NCBI GenBank assembly: GCA_009692305.1
Contig: SHZK01000020.1
Coordinates: 1 to 41,033, forward strand
Direction of reading: 5' to 3'
From: Gammaproteobacteria bacterium
GTDB lineage: Bacteria; Pseudomonadota; Gammaproteobacteria; Pseudomonadales; Pseudohongiellaceae
DNA: 41,033 bases
In this document: positions 1 through 6,634 of the stretch, in pieces
Position numbering within the stretch: the first letter of the stretch is position 1
Layout of the letters: each line of letters begins with the position of its first letter
Position numbers and translations under genes: made by a program
Notes under the pieces: model-generated
Told to the model about the DNA's origin: nothing
Database searches by the model: none
The model's input: only the letters and a program-made list of their open reading frames with translations

Positions 1-193
1 CGATAATTTCAAGGCAGCTTGCCGAAGTTGAAATTAAAACTATCGCAGGGCTATCGCCGTATTTTCGCAATTGATGGGAATTTCCCTCGTGATCGAGCAG
101 CGCAAAATTGCCGATACGACCGGCACCTGCATTGGCTTGAACCATTATCAGGGTGCTAAGGAGCAGCAATGACATGCAGTATAGTTTCTTCAT
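1..193 (-). CDS. N-terminus of redoxin-type exported protein (cut by window edge)
   Basis: Reading the minus strand from the ATG at 193 gives 64 codons that run off the window. A Sec signal peptide (MKKLYCMSLLLLSTLIMVQA) is followed by GRIGNFALLDHEGNSHQL, which closely matches the start of the redoxin domains in the proteins at 6635-8362 and 33278-34975 (IGDFALLDSRG in the latter). It has one Cys (residue 61, SASCLEII) where the 33278 protein also has one; no CxxC is seen. AAGGAA lies just upstream of the ATG. By homology it is probably another redoxin / cytochrome c / PHM-like monooxygenase, but only the start of the redoxin part is visible. It lies 266 bp downstream of the HupE-like gene on the same strand; that gap holds no gene. 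Confidence 0.75.
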   Translation of the reverse strand, partial: MKKLYCMSLLLLSTLIMVQANAGAGRIGNFALLDHEGNSHQLRKYGDSPAIVLISTSASCLEII

Positions 194-459
194 TTCATTT
201 CCTTCATTCCGCTAGAACCGGCGATTTCCTGCAGGCCATGCCAGCGGAAATCAGCCCCCAAGGTAGTTTTTACGAGTTCGCAAAAGACCCCGCGCAAAGT
301 AAGGGGCAAGCTTAGCGCAGATACCGTACAGGCAGATATAACCGGTAAGTAAGTGTTTGTTACAAATTGAAACCAAGAGTAGCATCCAAAGAAAGATAAT
401 ACTCTTATAATACAACTAGTTAAGCCTCTCTCTTAGACTTTAAAAATTGCGCAATTGCA

Positions 460-1860
460 TCAATTACCAGCCTTCGTTTCGCGTCGGGTTCCATAACTGG
501 ATATAGCCTCAACCATGGCAAAGCGTCTGAATACTTCGTACATGAGCCATAGTACACCTCCAATGATGATGAACATCATCCCCCACCGCATCAGGCTGGC
601 AAAGAACACTCCGTCAAAAATTGGCATCTGAAACTGATATTCGCTTAATTGATTGCCACGATCCAGCATCCAGTGCCAAGCACTGTGCGCGAGCAGTGCT
701 GACAGCAGTATTGTGCCGACACGCTCATTCACGAAATATTTGAACAGTAGGTACAAGAGCGGTACTACCAGAATCAGCACCATCAGCTGACCAAGTTCCA
801 CACCTATATTGAAAGCGAGTAGGGACGAAAACAGATGTCCCCCAGCAAATTGCAGCGTTTCACTGAACAAAAACGAAAAACCAAATCCATGAATAAGCCC
901 GAATCCGAATGTAACCATCCAACGGTGTTCAAGCTTGGCTCCAACGATATTCTCAAACGCCATATATACGATTGAAAGCGCGATCAAGGTTTCGATGAGA
1001 GGCGGAAACCACAGTGTACTCGGTGCAATTCCGAAAGCGGCACCAATCAAGGTAATTGAATGCGCCACCGTAAATGAAGTAATCACAGGAATCAAAGCCC
1101 GGATGCTGCGCAGCGGAATTACCAGACAGAACAGAAACAACAAATGGTCTAATCCTTCGAGGATGTGCTCAAAACCCATGGCAATAAAACGCAATGCTGC
1201 CTGATGCCAGCGCGGGTCTAATTCTACCAACCCAGGATTTCCCCGATAATTGAACACACGTTCACCGCCATCAGGCACCAGGAATCGCAACACGGTTGTC
1301 GTTTCCCCAGACAGGGTCCCCAATTCGGGTTCGACTGAGAACTGGGAATTCTCCGACTGGATTGCATATGTCACCAGAACATCCAACACTCCTTGCCGCC
1401 AAAACAAATCAACGCTGTCATCCAACGGCGGGCTCTGCACATTGGCAAGAGCGAGATCATAATCAGTGAATGACCGATCTGAAGGCAAAGAAACTCGCGT
1501 CGCCTGCAGCGTTTTATCTGCTAGCTGTTCACCATTTTCGTAGAAATGTATCGACTCAGTGATATACACCTGAGCCGCATCACGAAGAGCGAAACTTGCC
1601 TGTGAAAACTGGAGATAACCGGGCCCGCGCAATGGGAATGAAATTTCACTCAGCGCCTCCATAGGCACGCGCAGAATTGCTGTCAGTTGCTTACCTTCTG
1701 GTTTGACGAACGCGTAGACAGTGACACGCGAAGGAATATCATGGGCGTATGTCGCCTCGGATATCAGCAACGCCGAGAGCAGCACCGAACAGCTTATGGT
1801 GCAGCGCCAATAGACTGTTGGAAACCTTATTCCAAAATAGCTGAGTATCGGCATCTTCAT
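460..1860 (-). CDS. HupE/UreJ family membrane protein
   Basis: 466 aa. The N-terminal signal anchor ends at TYAHDIPSR (residues 37-45). A periplasmic beta-rich domain of about 180 residues follows, then a C-terminal membrane domain with about six or seven hydrophobic segments. That domain carries the HupE/UreJ hallmarks: HILEGLDHLLF at the start of the first segment and a later HGFGF motif with conserved His. Known HupE/UreJ relatives are nickel or cobalt permeases of hydrogenase and urease clusters; this longer two-part subtype is common beside exported redox proteins and its substrate is not established. AAGGAA lies about 9 nt before the ATG. The next gene downstream on the same strand is the truncated redoxin gene, so a metal-supply role for the copper proteins is possible but is inference. 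Confidence 0.85.
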   Translation of the reverse strand: MKMPILSYFGIRFPTVYWRCTISCSVLLSALLISEATYAHDIPSRVTVYAFVKPEGKQLTAILRVPMEALSEISFPLRGPGYLQFSQASFALRDAAQVYITESIHFYENGEQLADKTLQATRVSLPSDRSFTDYDLALANVQSPPLDDSVDLFWRQGVLDVLVTYAIQSENSQFSVEPELGTLSGETTTVLRFLVPDGGERVFNYRGNPGLVELDPRWHQAALRFIAMGFEHILEGLDHLLFLFCLVIPLRSIRALIPVITSFTVAHSITLIGAAFGIAPSTLWFPPLIETLIALSIVYMAFENIVGAKLEHRWMVTFGFGLIHGFGFSFLFSETLQFAGGHLFSSLLAFNIGVELGQLMVLILVVPLLYLLFKYFVNERVGTILLSALLAHSAWHWMLDRGNQLSEYQFQMPIFDGVFFASLMRWGMMFIIIGGVLWLMYEVFRRFAMVEAISSYGTRRETKAGN

Positions 1861-1998
1861 TTCTTGTTATTTCCTTGTTATTTCAGATGGTTAGCAGTTA
1901 AATAAGCGGCGCATTGTAGCAGCTATCACTGGGCAATTTTGAACAACAGGAGGACTGTTACAAAATCTTACAGGTGACTTTCCGGAAAAATGCCACCG

Positions 1999-2031
1999 AG
2001 TATACTGTCTGCATTTTAGGCAGTATACTGC
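1999..2031. promoter_or_regulatory. Tandem palindromic operator-like element
   Basis: Two copies of the self-palindrome AGTATACT lie at 1999-2006 and 2022-2029, centres 23 bp apart (about two helical turns). The second sits inside a perfect 12-bp palindrome GCAGTATACTGC (2020-2031). Each contains TATACT, which resembles a -10 hexamer on either strand. The element is in the roughly 296-bp divergent region between the HupE-like gene (minus) and the first propeller gene (plus), 128 nt before the latter's start. It looks like a dimeric repressor or activator site; the regulator is unknown. Confidence 0.4.
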
Positions 2032-2156
2032 GGCCCTGCTCTGTACTTCATCGAGATCTTCCCAGGCAGTGTATTCGGACTGAACTTCACGCTCAATTTA
2101 CAGGGACTTCTTCGTTATTACTTGTTAATTCAGAACCACAGCAAGGAGAATAAGAA

Positions 2157-3350
2157 ATGTCAAAAATAAAATTGCTCATCGGAAGTTCACTGACTACATT
2201 GCTGGTGGCATTGGGAATCATCCAATCAAAGTTGCAAGAACCGGCAACTGCAGCTAGTAATGACGTAATGGCTCCGCATTTTCTAGTGGATCCACTCTGG
2301 CCAAAACCGCTTCCCAATCACTGGGTACAAGGTCGCACCATCGGCGTAGATGTGGATGAGCGCAATCATATCTTTGTGGTTCACCGCGATCAGGAAGAAA
2401 TGTTCGCTGTACGCACAGAACTTGGTCTCTATGCAGGAGTTAGCGAGTGTTGCACACCCGCTCCACCAATTCTCGAATTCGACATTGACGGCAATCTGGT
2501 TAACGCCTGGGGCGGCGCACAGGAAGGCGCTCCCTATGTATGGCCCGCCTCAAACCATGGTATTGAGGTTGCCCCGAATGGTGATGTTTGGATCGGCGGC
2601 AATGGCGGTGGTGACTCCCATGTATTGGTCTTCAGTCGTGATGGCGAGTTTATTCGCACTGTGGGCGTACCCGGCAATGATCGTGACAGCAATAGCACCA
2701 CACATTTTTCACAAGTAGCTGAGATAGCAATAGATGCACAAGCCGGTGAAGCCTACCTCGCTGATGGTTATAGAAACCGCAGGGTTGCAGTAGTTGATGT
2801 TGCAACTGGCGCTTTCAAGCGCTACTGGGGCGCTTATGGCAATCGACCCGATGATGATGCTGATGTAACTTACACCCCAGGCGTACCTGGCCCGCAACAA
2901 TTCCGCGGCCCGGTACACTGTGCAGCACCTTCCAATGATGGCCTGGTATACGTGTGTGACCGCGGAGCGGACCGGGTTCAGGTGTTTCGCACTGATGGCA
3001 CTTACGTTCGCGAAGTTGTCATTTCACCTGCAACATTAGCTCAAGGTTCAACTTGGGATATCGCGTTTTCCCCGGATGCTGATCAGGAATTCATCTATCT
3101 TGCTGATGGCCAGAATTTCAAGATCTACATTATTGACCGCGAGTCACTCGAAGTGCTTTACACCTTCGGTGACGGTGGCCGGCAACCTGGGTTGTTCTAC
3201 GCACCGCACAGTATCGCCACGGACTCTGAGGGCAATATCTACACAACCGAGACCTATGAAGGCAAGCGCGTGCAGAAATTCCTGTTTCAAGGCATGCAAG
3301 CAGTTACCGTGCGAGATCGCGCACCGACTTGGCCGGCTGACGAACTGTAA
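2157..3350 (+). CDS. Exported NHL-repeat beta-propeller, PAL-like (peptidyl-hydroxyglycine lyase family)
   Basis: 397 aa. An N-terminal hydrophobic segment (residues 5-22) indicates export or anchoring. The rest is a series of NHL-type blades, each with an xDGNIYxxD-like strand. By eye it aligns with the PAL half of peptidylglycine amidating monooxygenase: HR at 76-77 (PAL Arg533 region), NHG with His134, VHC with His254 and PHS with His351 (positions of the three Zn ligands), and DGY with Tyr205 (PAL Tyr654). The PAL Met two residues before the last His is Ala here. PAL converts alpha-hydroxyglycine adducts to amide plus glyoxylate; whether this protein does so is inference. AAGGAG precedes the ATG and a strong terminator follows. 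The next gene is a close paralogue. Otherwise it could be a non-catalytic six-bladed propeller. Confidence 0.8.
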   Translation: MSKIKLLIGSSLTTLLVALGIIQSKLQEPATAASNDVMAPHFLVDPLWPKPLPNHWVQGRTIGVDVDERNHIFVVHRDQEEMFAVRTELGLYAGVSECCTPAPPILEFDIDGNLVNAWGGAQEGAPYVWPASNHGIEVAPNGDVWIGGNGGGDSHVLVFSRDGEFIRTVGVPGNDRDSNSTTHFSQVAEIAIDAQAGEAYLADGYRNRRVAVVDVATGAFKRYWGAYGNRPDDDADVTYTPGVPGPQQFRGPVHCAAPSNDGLVYVCDRGADRVQVFRTDGTYVREVVISPATLAQGSTWDIAFSPDADQEFIYLADGQNFKIYIIDRESLEVLYTFGDGGRQPGLFYAPHSIATDSEGNIYTTETYEGKRVQKFLFQGMQAVTVRDRAPTWPADEL

Positions 3351-3375
3351 TCCCAAGTTTCAAAAGTTTCACAAC

Positions 3376-3414
3376 AAAAAAGGGCCGTATCGGTAGTCGA
3401 TACGGCCCTTTTTT
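3376..3414 (+). terminator. Rho-independent terminator
   Basis: Perfect 11-bp GC-rich stem (GGGCCGTATCG at 3382-3392, complement at 3398-3408), 5-nt loop, then six T; an A tract on the other side makes it potentially bidirectional. It separates the two tandem propeller genes into distinct transcripts. Confidence 0.9.
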
Positions 3415-3536
3415 ATTGAACATGAATTTATCCGAATTGGGCGTGAATGCAGGGAAGATACTCTTTAGGCTTCAGATTTGTGTTACCTTGCATGCTCTGG
3501 TGCTTTCTATAACTTCTAATAAATTGGGAAATCGCT

Positions 3537-4724
3537 ATGAACAAAACCTATAGAAATATCCTATTTGCTCTGCTCTCCCTCCTGGTACTGATTGGCTTGT
3601 TCACTGGTCAGCATCGACTAACGCAATCCACTGAAGCTGCAAGCAGCGATCGATTGGTTCCGCAATTCGTAGTTGATCCATTCTGGCCACAACCGCTGCC
3701 TAATAAGTGGTTACTGGGCCGCACTATTGGTATCGCAGTTGATCCGCGCGATCACATCTACATAGTCCATCGTGATCAGGACAGCATGTTTATGGCCCAG
3801 GAGTTAGGCCTGGATCGTGGACAGGCAGAATGTTGTACCGCAGCGCCGCCAATTATTGAATTCGATAGCGACGGTAATTTGATTCGCGCCTGGGGTGGAC
3901 CGGGTGAAGGGTACACATGGCCAGAATCAAATCACGGTATAGAGATCGCCCCTAACGGCAATGTCTGGATTGGCGGCAACGGTGGTGGCGATTCCCATGT
4001 TCTGGTTTTCACAGGTGAAGGGGATTTTATTCGCGAGATCGGCCTGCCCGGTGAAGATATCGATAGCAACAGTACCAGTCACTTTAGTCGTGTCGCTGAG
4101 ATTGCGATCGACGTCGAGGCGAACGAAGCTTATTTTGCCGACGGCTATGGCAACAAGCGAGTTGCTGTTGTTGATGTCGACACAGGGGCGTTCAAGCGGT
4201 ACTGGGGAGCCTATGGCAATCGCCCATCTGACGATCGCGTGACCTATGTCCCCGGCGAACCACTGCCACAACAGTTTGTTGGCCCGGTGCATTGTGCAGT
4301 GCCCTCAGTTGACAACCTCATCTATGTTTGCGACCGGGGAGCTGATCGGATTCAAGTGTTCCGACCAGATGGCACATTTGTTAAAGAGGGCCAGGTCGCA
4401 CCTCTGACCTTGGGTGGCTCAACCTGGGACATTGCATTTTCCCGCGATCCGCAACAAGAATTTATATTCGTTGCTGATGGCGCCAACCACAAGGTGCATA
4501 TTCTGGAGCGAGATTCACTGGAGGTATTGGCGGAATTCGGAGATGGTGGTCGGCAACCAGGATTGTTTTTCGGCACCCACAGCATCATTACCGACTCCGC
4601 TGGCAATATTTATACAACTGAAACTTATGAAGGTAAGCGCGTGCAGAAATTCATCAACCAGGGATTGAAACGGCTCGATACGGCCCGCGATGGGGCACCT
4701 TGGCCAGCGGATGCGTTGCACTGA
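3537..4724 (+). CDS. Second exported PAL-like NHL beta-propeller (tandem paralogue)
   Basis: 395 aa and clearly homologous along its whole length to the preceding protein (shared WIGGNGGGDSHVLVF, KRYWGAYGNRP, YVCDRGAD and TETYEGKRVQKF blocks), so the pair arose by tandem duplication. There is a hydrophobic N-terminal export segment at residues 8-23. Putative PAL-equivalent residues are kept: His78-Arg79, His133, Tyr204, His252, His348. The position of the PAL catalytic Met is Gly (GTH). A conserved Cys pair (99-100) precedes the first full blade in both copies. Each copy has its own upstream region because a terminator lies between them, so they may be expressed under different conditions. 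Function is inferred from fold and residue placement only. Confidence 0.8.
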   Translation: MNKTYRNILFALLSLLVLIGLFTGQHRLTQSTEAASSDRLVPQFVVDPFWPQPLPNKWLLGRTIGIAVDPRDHIYIVHRDQDSMFMAQELGLDRGQAECCTAAPPIIEFDSDGNLIRAWGGPGEGYTWPESNHGIEIAPNGNVWIGGNGGGDSHVLVFTGEGDFIREIGLPGEDIDSNSTSHFSRVAEIAIDVEANEAYFADGYGNKRVAVVDVDTGAFKRYWGAYGNRPSDDRVTYVPGEPLPQQFVGPVHCAVPSVDNLIYVCDRGADRIQVFRPDGTFVKEGQVAPLTLGGSTWDIAFSRDPQQEFIFVADGANHKVHILERDSLEVLAEFGDGGRQPGLFFGTHSIITDSAGNIYTTETYEGKRVQKFINQGLKRLDTARDGAPWPADALH

Positions 4725-4776
4725 TTCGCCTGATGATGTAAACCGCTAACTATTTTTCAGAATAGGCTCTAGGTGT

Positions 4777-4824
4777 TATTGCAAACCTGTTCGCCAGCAC
4801 ACAAGGACGCGCAGGTTTGCAATA
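4777..4824. repeat. 13-bp perfect inverted repeat
   Basis: TATTGCAAACCTG (4777-4789) and its exact complement (4812-4824) flank a 22-nt loop, 50 bp after the second propeller gene. No T run follows, so it is not a standard terminator. It could be a Rho-type 3' stabilising hairpin or a protein site. Confidence 0.45.
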
Positions 4825-4914
4825 TGCTCAGCGGTTGATCCTGCACTGCTTGTCTATTACTCTGGTGAACAAAACGTACATTAACAATTCACTAACTTTG
4901 AGATTTCCGGATTT

Positions 4915-5487
4915 ATGACTGTTCAACGAATTTTGCTAATCGCTTGCGCTCTGCTGTCACTGCCTGCCTTCGCGCAAGAGGACATTACTGTGGGTTTTCA
5001 GTATCAGGGCACCAGCAGCACAAATCTCAGCAAGATGCGCGGCCCGATACATATCGCAGAATTCACTGATGGTCGTGGTAGTGAAAATTCCCGGTTGGTT
5101 ACTCCCAGCGATCTTGGCAATAGCGCAGCCAGCGCCGGTTATCAGGCAGAATTACCCTTAGCTGAAATTATTCGCGATGCGTTCGTGCAAGCATTTGAAC
5201 ATGGCGGAGCTACGCTGACAGAAGCTGGGGACAGCATGCGCATTGTCGGCAACCTGTTGGCGTCTGAAGTAACCATGGCAGATCGTGAAGGTGTGCCATC
5301 GATTCAGATTACCTTGCGGACCAATATCCAGTTGCAAGGCGGCGGACGCACTATTTGGCAAACGACACTGTTCGGTCGCGGCATAGCTCCGGCTAGCGAA
5401 GGTCTGGTCGCGGCGATCCACGCGGCTTTGGATCGCTCAATACGCGAATTATTGGGTGATGACTACTTCCTGCTGGAAATCATGTAG
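4915..5487 (+). CDS. YajG-like exported protein
   Basis: 190 aa. Residues 1-20 form a signal peptide ending AFA, before QEDITV. The body shows the pattern of the YajG / uncharacterised-lipoprotein family: an early beta strand with FTDGRG (residues about 50-55), a LAEIIRDAFVQAFEHGG helix (about 82-98), a long amphipathic beta region and a final helix ALDRSIRELLGDDYF. Such proteins are periplasmic or outer-membrane lipoproteins of unknown role. LIAC near the start resembles a lipobox but sits too early for a normal signal, so a soluble periplasmic form is more likely. It is probably a single-gene unit. Confidence 0.6.
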   Translation: MTVQRILLIACALLSLPAFAQEDITVGFQYQGTSSTNLSKMRGPIHIAEFTDGRGSENSRLVTPSDLGNSAASAGYQAELPLAEIIRDAFVQAFEHGGATLTEAGDSMRIVGNLLASEVTMADREGVPSIQITLRTNIQLQGGGRTIWQTTLFGRGIAPASEGLVAAIHAALDRSIRELLGDDYFLLEIM

Positions 5488-5545
5488 TAGGCGCAGCAGC
5501 GCGGCCCAAATTGATTCAAGCTGGCGCATGATTGCAATCGATCAG

Positions 5546-6310
5546 TCAGGGGCAGCCCAGGCCCGAGTCCAGTGACGCAAACTGACGAGCACCAGCCTCC
5601 GGAAAGAAATCCAGGGCAGTCACTGCTTCCAACTCCGCAATCGAAACACGCAAGTCGCAGTGGTGTACATGCACTGGTACATCCTGTCTGAGTAAAAAGG
5701 CCGAAGCTTGTCCTGATTCAGTAATTACAATTTTGAAGAAAGCGTCCGGCACTCTATGCGGCTTGGCTGTGCGCAATTGTGCGATAGACGGGGTGGCTTC
5801 ATAGATTGGACCGGTGACAATAAACACCGCTTGCTCACGACTGACCAGATTGCGAATGGCCCACTCTAGCCCATACCAAGCACCCTGATTTAGATTACTG
5901 CTGCGCGCTACTGCATTGGTTACAAAATTCGTGTCATTCCAATACGGTGTGCCAGCGAAATTAACTACCGGCACATATTGCGAACGTATCAACCCCGTCC
6001 CTTCAAGGTCCTGAAAATCCCCGACGTCCAGCGTATCGCTGATGAAATTATCTGGTATGGGAGCGCGTGAAAGACTGGATGCAATACCGATGGAATTAGC
6101 GGTAACTTTATACACTACCCAATCCGCCGACTTGTACTCTGAATTGTAGGCCAGCGCGTAAATTGGCCGAATGATGATCTCACTGGCGGAAATAGCCCCA
6201 ACAGGGCATCCGAATATACATAATCCAATCCTGTATTCGCTGGCAAAGCTGGCGCTGGATGCCAGCAGCAAGTTGATCAGGCACAATCTGGCAATAATTT
6301 GATATAGCAA
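5546..6310 (-). CDS. NUC1/NucA-type DNA/RNA non-specific endonuclease relative lacking the catalytic motif
   Basis: About 254 aa from a TTG start at 6310, chosen because GGGAGAA lies 6-7 nt upstream and a signal peptide (LYQIIARLCLINLLLASSA) follows directly; reading further upstream (to 6409) gives a poor leader. The core matches the beta-beta-alpha-Me endonuclease family: WVVYKVT, then IRSQYVPVVNF where active enzymes have DRGHLAPAADF, then the metal-site Asn region LNQGAWYGLEW and VFIVTGPIY. Thus the general-base His and preceding Asp are replaced (Gln and Ile). C-terminal FFKIVI and ALDFFPEA blocks also fit the family. It is likely catalytically dead, or uses a different chemistry. It is convergent with the YajG-like gene. 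Confidence 0.7.
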   Translation of the reverse strand: MLYQIIARLCLINLLLASSASFASEYRIGLCIFGCPVGAISASEIIIRPIYALAYNSEYKSADWVVYKVTANSIGIASSLSRAPIPDNFISDTLDVGDFQDLEGTGLIRSQYVPVVNFAGTPYWNDTNFVTNAVARSSNLNQGAWYGLEWAIRNLVSREQAVFIVTGPIYEATPSIAQLRTAKPHRVPDAFFKIVITESGQASAFLLRQDVPVHVHHCDLRVSIAELEAVTALDFFPEAGARQFASLDSGLGCP

Positions 6311-6634
6311 GTACTTCTCCCGCTGCTGTTTGCTCGTGGCTAGCCGTTTGGGCAAGGCGAAGCATTCTGCCGTTTTCCCACCCGATTGTGCAATGTGGCT
6401 GCCAACCAAGCGCTAACTAGAACGTCGAATAGTCACGAAGTTGGAATACCCTGGAGCAGGAATTACCCTTCTGGTCTCTGCGAACGGTTCAATTCAAGCA
6501 AAATGACTACCTGAATATTAAAAAGAATAAAGTTTTTAATATTCAGGAAGCATTCTCCAGCAAGCATGCTTAGTATGCACGCCAGTAGAAAACGGCAACA
6601 CCCATATAGTTCTTGTAGTCTCAAGGAGTTCCAC
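6311..6634. other. Intergenic region upstream of redoxin/monooxygenase gene
   Basis: 324 bp between the divergent nuclease-like gene and the monooxygenase gene. It holds the long AT-rich hairpin at 6510-6547; no gene was recognised and no confident -35/-10 pair was seen. Confidence 0.6.
6510..6547. repeat. 15-bp perfect AT-rich hairpin in leader
   Basis: CCTGAATATTAAAAA (6510-6524) is followed after an 8-nt loop by its exact complement (6533-6547). It lies 88 nt before the monooxygenase start. The stem ends in A/T tracts next to the loop, so it lacks terminator form; an operator or a 5' UTR stability element is possible. Confidence 0.5.

Noticed and set aside
404..409. TATAAT hexamer as a plus-strand promoter
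   Set aside because: It would only drive antisense transcription into the HupE-like gene and has no convincing -35 element.
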